From: CAMTWZ01 sp964412365
Lineage (GTDB): Bacteria; Bacteroidota; Rhodothermia; Balneolales; HLUCCA01
NCBI GenBank assembly: GCA_964412365.1
Contig: CAYPOI010000015.1
Span: 1 to 41,750 of the forward strand
Reading direction: 5' to 3'
Length of the DNA: 41,750 nucleotides
Shown here: positions 31,933 through 39,979 of the stretch, one piece after another
How positions within the stretch are numbered: the stretch's first letter is position 1
How the letters are laid out: the number at the start of each line of letters is the position of its first letter
Position numbers and translations under genes: made by a program
Notes under the pieces: model-generated
The model's database searches: none
Seen by the model: the letters and a program-made list of their open reading frames with translations, nothing else
Told to the model about the DNA's origin: nothing

Positions 31933-33188
31933 TCATCCGGCTGATTCTTCTCCTATTTTTGATGCTGCCGATCAGCGCATCGGCTCGATATCTGCTGATT
32001 CCGATGGATGCGGCTCAAACGAACCACCTGAAAGCGTATGGCGTCATCTTCAACCATCTGGAAGACGGGCAAACCGCCCAATGGCTTCTGAATTACCGAG
32101 GTGGCAGCTTCATGGCCGTGTATACCGCTGAATTGGAACGCATCGCACGGATCCGAGGTGTGGCCATGGAGGTCATTTCGGATGCGGATGCCGCGGCCAT
32201 CGTGCGCCGACTCGAAAGCAATGATGTGAACATGGCCGTCGTTCAACTCGAGAAAGCGCCCCGGATCGCCGTGTACACCCCATCGCATGCCTTGCCTTGG
32301 GATGACGCCGTTACCTTGGTGCTGGATTATGCCGAAGTCAAATACGACAAGATTTACAACGATGAGGTGTTGTCCGGTCGCCTGGCCGATTACGATTGGT
32401 TGCATCTGCATCACGAGGATTTCACAGGACAGTATGGGAAATTCTGGGCCATGTATCGAACCATGCCTTGGTATCAGCGTCAGGTGCGCGATTTGGAAGA
32501 GATGGCTCGGAGCAATGGGTTTACGAAAGTGACGGACATGAAAAAAGCAGTGGTTTCCGTCATTAAAGATTACATCGGCAATGGAGGCTTCTTGTTCGCC
32601 ATGTGCTCGGGCACCGACACCTTCGACATCGCGCTGGCGTCGATGGATGTGGATATCGCTCCCATCCCATTCGATGGCGATCCGATGGATCCGGATGCCC
32701 AGGAACGACTCGATTTCAACAATACCTTGGCGTTTTCGGAGTTCATCTTGACCACCGATCCGGCTGAATACCGCCATGCGAACATCGATATCCCGCCCCG
32801 CTTGGCCGAGCTCGATCAAAGCATGGATTTTTTCACGTTGTTTGAGTTTTCCGCCAAATGGGATCCGGTCCCATCCATGCTCACGCAAAATCATGTGGCC
32901 AGCGTGCCTGGGTTTTATGGTCAGACCACCGCATTTCATCGTGAACGGATCAAAAGCTCGGTGGTGATTTTAGGCGAAAGTCCGGGCCGTGGCGAAGTGA
33001 AATACCTGCATGGAAACTTCGGAACAGGCACTTTCACCTTTTATGGCGGACATGATCCGGAAGATTACACCCATCGCGTCGGCGATCCGCCAACCGATTT
33101 GAATCTGCATCCGAATTCCGCCGGTTATCGCCTTATCTTGAACAATATTTTATTTCCGGCTGCCCAGAAAAAGAAACAAAAAACCTGA
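31929..33188 (+). CDS. Conserved Bacteroidota secreted protein ('asparagine synthetase B-like'), function unknown
   Basis: A 419-residue protein with signal peptide (IIRLILLLFLMLPISASARY). It belongs to a highly conserved family of Bacteroidota that databases often label asparagine synthetase B; I recognise the blocks NHLKAYGVIFNHLEDGQ, WLHLHHEDFTGQYGKF, FAMCSGTDTFDIALA, FEFSAKWDPVPSMLTQNH and TFYGGHDPEDYTHRVGDPPT. It has neither the N-terminal Cys of glutamine amidotransferases nor the SGGxDS ATP loop of AsnB, and it is exported, so that label is not supported. The histidine/aspartate-rich blocks suggest an enzyme or metal site by inference. It overlaps both neighbours (ATGA and TGATG). Confidence 0.85.
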   Translation: MIIRLILLLFLMLPISASARYLLIPMDAAQTNHLKAYGVIFNHLEDGQTAQWLLNYRGGSFMAVYTAELERIARIRGVAMEVISDADAAAIVRRLESNDVNMAVVQLEKAPRIAVYTPSHALPWDDAVTLVLDYAEVKYDKIYNDEVLSGRLADYDWLHLHHEDFTGQYGKFWAMYRTMPWYQRQVRDLEEMARSNGFTKVTDMKKAVVSVIKDYIGNGGFLFAMCSGTDTFDIALASMDVDIAPIPFDGDPMDPDAQERLDFNNTLAFSEFILTTDPAEYRHANIDIPPRLAELDQSMDFFTLFEFSAKWDPVPSMLTQNHVASVPGFYGQTTAFHRERIKSSVVILGESPGRGEVKYLHGNFGTGTFTFYGGHDPEDYTHRVGDPPTDLNLHPNSAGYRLILNNILFPAAQKKKQKT

Positions 33189-33805
33189 TGTACACCCCTC
33201 GAATCAATCGGATGGACACGTCAGACGAAATCCATCGTTTCGTTCGGGATAACAGTTTTGGCATCCTCATCTCTCTCACCAAAGGTCGTCTTTGGGGCAC
33301 ACACATCCCGCTGTTGTTCGAACAGGATGATATCGGCCAAGATTGGCTTGTAGGTCACACCGCCGCCGCGAATCCGTTCAGTCGGGACCTGCCCGAAGGC
33401 GACGAAGTGTTGTGCATTTTCAATGGTCCGCATGCCTACATCAGCTCATCCTGGTACGACCATGAGAATGTGCCGACCTGGAATTACATGGCCGTTCATG
33501 CCTATGGACTTCTGGAGCGGATGGATGGAAGCGCGGTCCGAGACCACCTCAAGCAGATTGTGGACCATTACGAAGCCCATGAGGCGCATCCGGTCGACAT
33601 CGATAAGATGGATCAAGAGATGATCGAGCGCGAAATGAAAGGTGTCACCGCATTTCGAATCCGTGTCACCGAATGGCACGGCAAGGCCAAGATGTCGCAA
33701 AACCGGGATGAAGCGAATTACCATCGCGTGATTGAGCACCTCGACCAACGCCCCGATCCTCAGAGCAAATCTGTTTCGGATGAAATGAAAAAACGCCGTC
33801 CCTGA
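33188..33805 (+). CDS. PaiB-like FMN-binding split-barrel protein
   Basis: A 205-residue cytoplasmic protein of the PaiB family (FMN-binding negative transcriptional regulator in Bacillus). Key blocks: MYTPRINRM at the start, HIPLLFE, GHTAAANPFSR, the characteristic VPTWNYMAVHAYG, and KAKMSQNR near the end. The split-barrel fold usually binds flavin; whether it regulates genes or acts as a flavin-linked oxidoreductase or heme-related enzyme is unclear. It overlaps the preceding gene by one base (TGATG). Confidence 0.87.
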   Translation: MYTPRINRMDTSDEIHRFVRDNSFGILISLTKGRLWGTHIPLLFEQDDIGQDWLVGHTAAANPFSRDLPEGDEVLCIFNGPHAYISSSWYDHENVPTWNYMAVHAYGLLERMDGSAVRDHLKQIVDHYEAHEAHPVDIDKMDQEMIEREMKGVTAFRIRVTEWHGKAKMSQNRDEANYHRVIEHLDQRPDPQSKSVSDEMKKRRP

Positions 33806-33810
33806 TTTTT

Positions 33811-33847
33811 CAGCATTCAACCTTCAACATTCAACATTGGTCTTCAA
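33811..33847. repeat. Inverted copy of the TTGAATGTTGAA repeat
   Basis: ATTCAACCTTCAACATTCAA, then CATTGGTCTTCAA, directly before the ATG at 33848. On the minus strand it reads TTGAAGACCA followed by TTGAATGTTGAA-type units, the same modules as at 30079-30115 but in the opposite orientation. Confidence 0.8.
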
Positions 33848-34354
33848 ATGAAATACCCCATAGGCACCTTCGATCGCACTACGCCTTACACTCCTGAGCG
33901 AATTCAAACCGCCATCGCCGACATCGAAGCCTTGCCTAATCAGCTTCGGGATTCGCTTAACGGAATCACATCCCTACAACTGAATACGCCGTATCGCGAT
34001 GATGGATGGACCATCCGGCAGGTGGTGCATCATTTGGCCGACAGCCACATGAACGCATTCATGCGCTTCAAGCTCGCTCTAACCGAAGACAACCCCACCA
34101 TCAAAGCCTACCATCAGGACGGATGGGCGTCGACCGCCGATAACCAGACCGGAATCGAATTGTCTGTTTCCATTCTGGATGGGATTCATGCGCGATGGAC
34201 CGCCATCCTGAAATCCATGTCTGAAGAGGATTGGTCGCGCACGTTTGTGCATCCGGAACAGAACCGAACCATCACCTTGGGCGAAACCTGCTGCCTTTAC
34301 GCTTGGCACGGAAAACACCATCTGGCCCATATCGGACTCGTCACCAAAACGTGA
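33848..34354 (+). CDS. DinB/YfiT-like putative metal-dependent hydrolase (bacillithiol transferase BstA type)
   Basis: A 168-residue DinB-fold protein. The opening YPIGTFDRTTPYT is the YfiT/BstA signature, and the metal-ligand histidines appear in IRQVVHHLADSH and AWHGKHHLAHI. Relatives use zinc or nickel and some transfer bacillithiol to electrophiles; many Bacteroidota make bacillithiol, so a detoxification role is plausible but not shown. It overlaps the methyltransferase gene by 4 bp. Confidence 0.87.
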   Translation: MKYPIGTFDRTTPYTPERIQTAIADIEALPNQLRDSLNGITSLQLNTPYRDDGWTIRQVVHHLADSHMNAFMRFKLALTEDNPTIKAYHQDGWASTADNQTGIELSVSILDGIHARWTAILKSMSEEDWSRTFVHPEQNRTITLGETCCLYAWHGKHHLAHIGLVTKT

Positions 34355-35514
34355 ACGCTCATTTCTCGCGTGAGGATTTCGACCAGATCGACGCGCACCA
34401 ATCATTGACGGCGGCGGCCTTCGCGTTGAAATTCCCAGGTCGGAAAGAATTGGCTGAGTTGTTCGATTGTTATCAACGTGCACCGAAGAAATATCCGACC
34501 TGGCATGGACGTGGTTTGGTCTACACCCGTACCGCCCTTGAACAAAGTTCGGGGGAAGCGGCGGCCCTCTTCAAAGCCTCGCTCATCTCCGGTGGCCAAC
34601 TCATCGACCTAACGGGTGGACTCGGCATCGATACCTTCGCCTTCTCCCGTCGTTTTTCCAACGTGCTGCATATTGAGCGCGATGAAGCCTTATCGGCCAT
34701 CGCGCGACACAATCACCGCGTGATGGGCGCGAACAATGTGTCGTATCTCCTGGCCGACGCCACGCACGTGCTCGACTCCCTCCCTCCCGCCGACGCCGCA
34801 TTCATCGATCCGTCCCGACGCATTGGAAAAGGCCGAGCCATTAGGCTGCAAGACTGCGAACCTGATCTGTCCACCTTCGCGCCGCTGCTATTGCAACGAT
34901 TTCCGACCGTGCTGGCCAAACTATCGCCGCTTTTCGACCTGGCTGAAATCCCCAAACAACTCCCGAATGTGAGCGACATCCATGTGGTATCGGTCGCGGG
35001 AGAAGTGAAGGAAATCATCGTGCGGATGCGTGCCAAACACCAAGCGCACCCTGTGCATCATGCCGTCGGACTCCTTCCCAACGGTGCGCAAAAATTCCTG
35101 CTGTCCGGAAGCCCAGATCCATCCCCATCCGCTAACACAGGGTCTCAACTCGCCTGCTTTGTGTGCGATGCGAAATCAATCACCGCAATCAAGTTTGTGC
35201 TATTGCCGGATGCGGCCGTGCTGAAATCCGGATTATCGATGCAGGTCTTACAGGAAGCCAAAGCGGAACGGATCGATGCGCATTCATTGATGGGGATTGC
35301 CGCCTCACATCCGGTCCAATTCGCTGGACGCGTGCTACCAATGCGCTGGGAAGCCACATGGAAACCGAAAGACCTCGCCAAGCGATTGAAAGCAGAGGGC
35401 ATCCGAAGTGCGCAGATCCTCACGAAAGGTGTGGAAAACAAAGAGCCCGACATCTTGAAAGACCTCGGGCTCAAACATGGAAACGATGCGTGGATCGTAC
35501 TTGCTAAGATCTAA
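34351..35514 (+). CDS. Class I SAM-dependent methyltransferase, THUMP-like
   Basis: A 387-residue protein. The SAM-binding glycine loop is LIDLTGGLGIDTFAFSRRF (about 85-103) and the acidic strand is LHIERDE; the catalytic-site-like motif is AAFIDPSRR. The C-terminal third carries a THUMP-like RNA-binding domain in relatives, so rRNA or tRNA is the probable substrate. The GTG at 34351 is chosen because it overlaps the previous stop as GTGA, four codons before the first conserved residues; an ATG at 34231 would sit deep in the previous gene. It ends overlapping convergent ppdK by 4 bp. Confidence 0.83.
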   Translation: MNAHFSREDFDQIDAHQSLTAAAFALKFPGRKELAELFDCYQRAPKKYPTWHGRGLVYTRTALEQSSGEAAALFKASLISGGQLIDLTGGLGIDTFAFSRRFSNVLHIERDEALSAIARHNHRVMGANNVSYLLADATHVLDSLPPADAAFIDPSRRIGKGRAIRLQDCEPDLSTFAPLLLQRFPTVLAKLSPLFDLAEIPKQLPNVSDIHVVSVAGEVKEIIVRMRAKHQAHPVHHAVGLLPNGAQKFLLSGSPDPSPSANTGSQLACFVCDAKSITAIKFVLLPDAAVLKSGLSMQVLQEAKAERIDAHSLMGIAASHPVQFAGRVLPMRWEATWKPKDLAKRLKAEGIRSAQILTKGVENKEPDILKDLGLKHGNDAWIVLAKI

Positions 35515-38195
35515 GCCTCCATTGCGACTTGTTTCTTTTTAGACATCTCGATCTTAGGCGCGTGACGGATTTCCGCCTGTGCCGCAGCCAATCTCGCGAT
35601 CGGCACACGGAACGGTGAGCACGACACGTAATCCAACCCTGCCTGGAAGCAGAAATCGATGCTGTGCGGATCGCCTCCATGTTCACCGCAAATACCGATT
35701 TTCAAATCCGGATTCACTTTACGGCCTTTCAGTTTCGCCATGGTGATCAACTGTCCAACGCCTTCGGTATCGAGCACTTGGAATGGATCGATCGGCAGGA
35801 TTTTTTCTGCCAGGTAATGGACTAGGAATTTACCCGCATCGTCACGGCTGTATCCATAGGTCATCTGAGTGAGATCGTTCGTGCCAAAACTGAAGAACTG
35901 GGCGTGTTCGGCGATCTGATCGGCCACCAACGCCGCTCTCGGCACTTCGATCATCGTTCCGATGATGTACGGCACCTTGAATCCGTAGTGTTGATTCACC
36001 GCCGCGCCTACTTCGTTGATAATCGCGGCCTGATGCAGATATTCTTCTTTCACACCAATCAGCGGAATCATGATTTCCGGTGTGGTCATGATGCCTTCAG
36101 ACATCAATTCCGCCACCGCTTCGAGGATGCCCCGGGCCTGCATTTCGGTGATTTCGGGATGGGTAATGCCCAGCCGGCATCCGCGATGTCCCAACATCGG
36201 ATTGAATTCCTTGAGCTGCATCACTTTCGTGCGCATCACTTTCGCCGGAATGTTCAAGTCATGCGCCACATGGATGATGTCTTCATCGGTCTGTGGCAAG
36301 AACTCATGCAAGGGTGGGTCCAGCAGGCGGATGGTGACAGGCAAGCCCGCCATCGCTCTGAAAATCCCCTTGAAATCTTCCCGCTGAAATGGCAACAGCA
36401 CATCCAAAGCGAGTTTGCGTTCTTCAGGTGATTCAGCCAAAATCATCCGTCGGATTGCAGAAATCCTCTCTTCCGCAAAAAACATGTGTTCGGTGCGGGT
36501 GAGTCCGATGCCGACGGCGCCGTATTCACGTGCTTTGGTCGCATCGGTAGGTGTATCCGCGTTGGCGCGAACTTTCAGGGTTTTGAATTGATCCACCCAC
36601 GACATGAACTCTTCATATTCCGTTGAGAACACAGGCGCACTAAGGGTTTTTTGTCCGAGCAACACAATGCCTTGCGAGCCGTCGATCGAAATCCAATCCC
36701 CTTCTTTCACGGTGATGGTGCCGTTGGTGAAGGTCCGTTTCTTGTAATTGATGATGATGTCGTTGCAACCCGCCACGCAGGGTTTGCCCCAGCCACGAGC
36801 CACAACGGCCGCATGGGACGTCATGCCGCCGCGCGAGGTCAGGATGCCTTCAGCCGCAGCCATGCCGCCGATGTCTTCAGGGGATGTCTCCACGCGCACC
36901 AGAATCACAGGTTCGCCACGTTCTTTGGCTTCCTCAGCTTCCTCGGAGCTCAAAATCACTTTGCCGACCGCCGCACCCGGCGATGCGGGAAGTCCGCGGC
37001 CGATGATGTCTTCGTCCTTGATTTCATCCGAGGCCAATTGGGGATGCAGCAGTTGATCCAAGTGCATCGGCTCAACCAATTCCGAAACCGCAAGTCTCGT
37101 GGAAAGGATGCCTTCATTCACCATATCCACCGCAATCTTCAGCGCGGCCTGACCGGTGCGTTTCCCATTCCGGGTCTGCAAAATGAACATCTGCCCTTCC
37201 TGAATCGTGAACTCGATGTCCTGCATGTTCTTGTAATGCGTTTCCAGCGTTTTGGCCAGCTGATTCAGGTGCGTGTGGCTTTCTGGAAGGATGTCGGCTA
37301 GCTTGGAAATAGCCAATGGCGTGCGAATTCCGGCCACCACGTCTTCCCCTTGGGCATTCATCAGAAATTCGCCATACAATTTGTTTTCACCGGTCGATGG
37401 GTTCCGGGTGAAGCAAACGCCCGTCGCGCTTTTATCACCCATATTGCCGAACACCATGCTTTGCACGTTCACAGCGGTACCTAACAGACCGAAAATCTTG
37501 TTGATCTGACGGTATTTGACGGCCCGGGTACTGTTCCATGAATTGAACACCGCATCGATGGAGAATTTGAGTTGTTGCCATGGATCGGATGGGAACATGA
37601 ATCCGGTTTTCTTGCGATACACGGCTTTATAGCGTTCCACCAACTCTTTCAGATCGTCGGAACTAAGCTCATTGTCCAATTCGACGCCTTTATCGTGTTT
37701 GAGGCGTTCAATCACTTCCTCGAAATATTCATGGGAGACACCCATCACCACATCACCGAACATATCGATGAACCGGCGATAACTGTCGTACGCAAAGCGC
37801 TCGTTTCCGGTGATGCGTACCAATCCTTCCACCACATCATCGTTCAAACCCAGATTCAGAACCGTATCCATCATGCCGGGCATCGAACTCATGGCGCCGG
37901 AGCGGACCGATACCAGTAGTGGTTTTTCCGGGTTTCCGAAGGCACTGCCCATTTGGGTTTCGAGCTCTCGGATGCCGTCGTGAACTTGAGCGAGCAATTC
38001 GGTGGGCCATTCCTTGTTATGCTCGTTGTAATAGGCGCAGGCTTCCGTCGTGATCGTGAACCCGGGCGGCACTGGCAGCCCGATCGCACACATTTCCGCC
38101 AGATTGGCGCCTTTTCCGCCCAGAAGGGCTTTCATGGTGCGGTTGCCGTCGGCTTTTCCAGCTCCAAAGGCATACACCCATTTCGATTTACCCAT
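35511..38195 (-). CDS. ppdK: Pyruvate, phosphate dikinase
   Basis: Interconverts pyruvate + ATP + Pi with PEP + AMP + PPi, linking glycolysis, gluconeogenesis and the TCA cycle. At 894 residues it has the normal three domains: ATP-grasp (KALLGGKGANLAEM, VSVRSGA), the swivelling phosphohistidine domain (GGMTSHAAVVARG, with H461) and the TIM-barrel PEP/pyruvate domain (TRTEHMFF, GICGEHGGDP with C836, the acid/base cysteine). The start at 38195 gives the standard MGKSKWVYAFG; the frame extends to 38234 without family support. An 8-bp inverted repeat sits directly in front of this ATG. Confidence 0.96.
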   Translation of the reverse strand: MGKSKWVYAFGAGKADGNRTMKALLGGKGANLAEMCAIGLPVPPGFTITTEACAYYNEHNKEWPTELLAQVHDGIRELETQMGSAFGNPEKPLLVSVRSGAMSSMPGMMDTVLNLGLNDDVVEGLVRITGNERFAYDSYRRFIDMFGDVVMGVSHEYFEEVIERLKHDKGVELDNELSSDDLKELVERYKAVYRKKTGFMFPSDPWQQLKFSIDAVFNSWNSTRAVKYRQINKIFGLLGTAVNVQSMVFGNMGDKSATGVCFTRNPSTGENKLYGEFLMNAQGEDVVAGIRTPLAISKLADILPESHTHLNQLAKTLETHYKNMQDIEFTIQEGQMFILQTRNGKRTGQAALKIAVDMVNEGILSTRLAVSELVEPMHLDQLLHPQLASDEIKDEDIIGRGLPASPGAAVGKVILSSEEAEEAKERGEPVILVRVETSPEDIGGMAAAEGILTSRGGMTSHAAVVARGWGKPCVAGCNDIIINYKKRTFTNGTITVKEGDWISIDGSQGIVLLGQKTLSAPVFSTEYEEFMSWVDQFKTLKVRANADTPTDATKAREYGAVGIGLTRTEHMFFAEERISAIRRMILAESPEERKLALDVLLPFQREDFKGIFRAMAGLPVTIRLLDPPLHEFLPQTDEDIIHVAHDLNIPAKVMRTKVMQLKEFNPMLGHRGCRLGITHPEITEMQARGILEAVAELMSEGIMTTPEIMIPLIGVKEEYLHQAAIINEVGAAVNQHYGFKVPYIIGTMIEVPRAALVADQIAEHAQFFSFGTNDLTQMTYGYSRDDAGKFLVHYLAEKILPIDPFQVLDTEGVGQLITMAKLKGRKVNPDLKIGICGEHGGDPHSIDFCFQAGLDYVSCSPFRVPIARLAAAQAEIRHAPKIEMSKKKQVAMEA

Positions 38196-38225
38196 ACGGT
38201 ATCTCCCTATATTTTTGGATACCGT
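38196..38225 (-). promoter_or_regulatory. Hairpin directly before the ppdK start codon
   Basis: A perfect 8-bp inverted repeat (ACGGTATC at 38196-38203 and GATACCGT at 38218-38225) with a 14-nt loop ends one base before the ATG. On the mRNA the loop carries AGGGAG, the only Shine-Dalgarno-like stretch. It could be an RNA structure controlling translation or an operator. Confidence 0.65.
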
Positions 38226-38264
38226 AAGGAACAACGAAAGCGGTTATCGAATCTTGCCCAACAA

Positions 38265-39977
38265 TTACCGATAATTGCTCAGTTCATCGATACGCGCCAT
38301 GACCTCAGACCGAGACATGCTTTTCCACGGCTCGGGCAGCAGGTCTTTGCTGGTGCATTCCAACACCGCGCACAAGTTCTGCAATTCGATTTCTTCAGGA
38401 TAAGTGGGTGGGATGAAGTCATAAAATGTGGCTTCGAGCACTTCCGGAGTCACGATATCCAGCCCTTGGGCGGTCGCTCGGAATTTGGCGCGAGTCAGCG
38501 CGGCTTCCATATCCGCACCCGAAATGGTTTGGGTGCCGTCACGCACGGGAATCGGCACATAGTCGGGATCCGACATCTTCAATTTCGTTTTGCGGCGCAT
38601 GGCTTGGAACAATTCAAGACGCTCTTCCTGAGTGGTCGGATAGAACAGAGCCAGATGTTCTTCGGCCCGACCTTGACGTTTCAAATCAATTGGCATCAGA
38701 TCCGGACGAGCCGTCATCAGAAACCAGACGATGCGTCCACGGTTCTGTGTATTGGCCATGAAGGATGCGATTTGAGCGAAGACCCGGCTCGACACGCCGC
38801 TATCGCCCGACGCGTTTCGGTCGCCCAAATAGGCATCGGCTTCGTCGATCATCACGGCCACCGGCGCCATAGCATCCAACAAAGACAGGATTTTTTCGAG
38901 GTTACCTTCGGTCACACCCTGCCATTGAGAGCGGAAATTCTTGAGCTTGACCATCGGAATGCCTACATCCCCTGCGAAACAGGTGACGAGCCAGGTTTTA
39001 CCCGTACCTACCGGCCCGGAGACCAAATATCCCATCGGCATCACATCTTGGCGGCCGCTGCGAAGAGCTTTCGCAGCCGAGCGGAGATGGGCTTTCACTT
39101 GGGTATGACCAGCGACATCGTCCAGATTGAAATCGGTCTTCACGAATTCGAGCAGGCCATATGCCTCGGCTTCGATCAACTCTTTCTTGGCGGTGGACAG
39201 ACTTTCGAAGGTGATCACCGACTTGTTCTCAAGCGCGCTGCTCAAGATGGCATTCAAATTCACACCATTCAAGCCGGCGGTTTGCTGACTGAGGATCTCA
39301 ATCGGCACCTGGCTCATTTTCTTGAATGTCTTCGCGTCGGCGAAGTTTTTGATGAAGGCGAGGCGCTCGGCGTCGGAAGGAAGTCCCACATTCAACGCCG
39401 CGGTGTACGGACTTTGGATGAGGCTCCGATTCAAATCCGCCAGATTTTCGGTGATCATCACCAATGTGAAATCGGATGCGAGAAAGAGCGGATCGTGCGA
39501 CCATTTTTGCAGATAGACCAAGCAATTTCGGTCTTCCGTGCCTGCCGACGCGCTGTCGGTCATAGGAACGAGCGTTTCCGCGTAGTCGATGATCAGGGCG
39601 ATGCTTTTGCCGTCGGACAGTCGCAGGCGAAGGTAATTCTCCATCAAAGCGAAAAAGCGAACGGGGTCGCGAGGCAGTTTGCCGGCAAACTCGTTGCCAT
39701 TGATCGCATCCATCCCGGCAATGGCTTTCTGCATGTCGGCCATGCTGGCTTTGTCGCGGAAATGGATACCCGACGAGCGGTCATAGAACAGGACGATGTC
39801 TCTGGATCCGAACAACTCATCCGACAGGAAACTCGAAAACCGCTGAAACTCATAGGTTTTGCCTGTTTTGACCGGAACCGAATCACGCACGTTGCCGTGC
39901 AGGATGAATTGGTTGATGGTTTTGGAAAAGTACTTGCGGGCGAATTCCTGCGCCCAGGTTGGATAGGTCGATACCAT
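38265..39977 (-). CDS. Ycf46-like AAA+ ATPase
   Basis: A 570-residue protein with two AAA-type halves. The first (about 1-255) lacks a proper Walker A loop but keeps a Walker B-like strand (IALIIDYAE, 126-134), so it is probably inactive. The second has Walker A GPVGTGKT (321-328), Walker B VAVMIDEAD (373-381) and an arginine-finger region (DLKRQGRAEE). An inactive first and active second AAA domain is the layout of Ycf46 and related COG0464 proteins; the cellular role of these is poorly known. It begins 2 bp after the CorC/HlyC gene, so they form one operon, and is followed by ppdK after 69 bp. Confidence 0.82.
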   Translation of the reverse strand: MVSTYPTWAQEFARKYFSKTINQFILHGNVRDSVPVKTGKTYEFQRFSSFLSDELFGSRDIVLFYDRSSGIHFRDKASMADMQKAIAGMDAINGNEFAGKLPRDPVRFFALMENYLRLRLSDGKSIALIIDYAETLVPMTDSASAGTEDRNCLVYLQKWSHDPLFLASDFTLVMITENLADLNRSLIQSPYTAALNVGLPSDAERLAFIKNFADAKTFKKMSQVPIEILSQQTAGLNGVNLNAILSSALENKSVITFESLSTAKKELIEAEAYGLLEFVKTDFNLDDVAGHTQVKAHLRSAAKALRSGRQDVMPMGYLVSGPVGTGKTWLVTCFAGDVGIPMVKLKNFRSQWQGVTEGNLEKILSLLDAMAPVAVMIDEADAYLGDRNASGDSGVSSRVFAQIASFMANTQNRGRIVWFLMTARPDLMPIDLKRQGRAEEHLALFYPTTQEERLELFQAMRRKTKLKMSDPDYVPIPVRDGTQTISGADMEAALTRAKFRATAQGLDIVTPEVLEATFYDFIPPTYPEEIELQNLCAVLECTSKDLLPEPWKSMSRSEVMARIDELSNYR

Positions 39978-39979
39978 GG

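Noticed and set aside
31929..33188. Function as asparagine synthetase
   Set aside because: No N-terminal nucleophile cysteine and no SGGxDS ATP-binding loop; the protein has a signal peptide.
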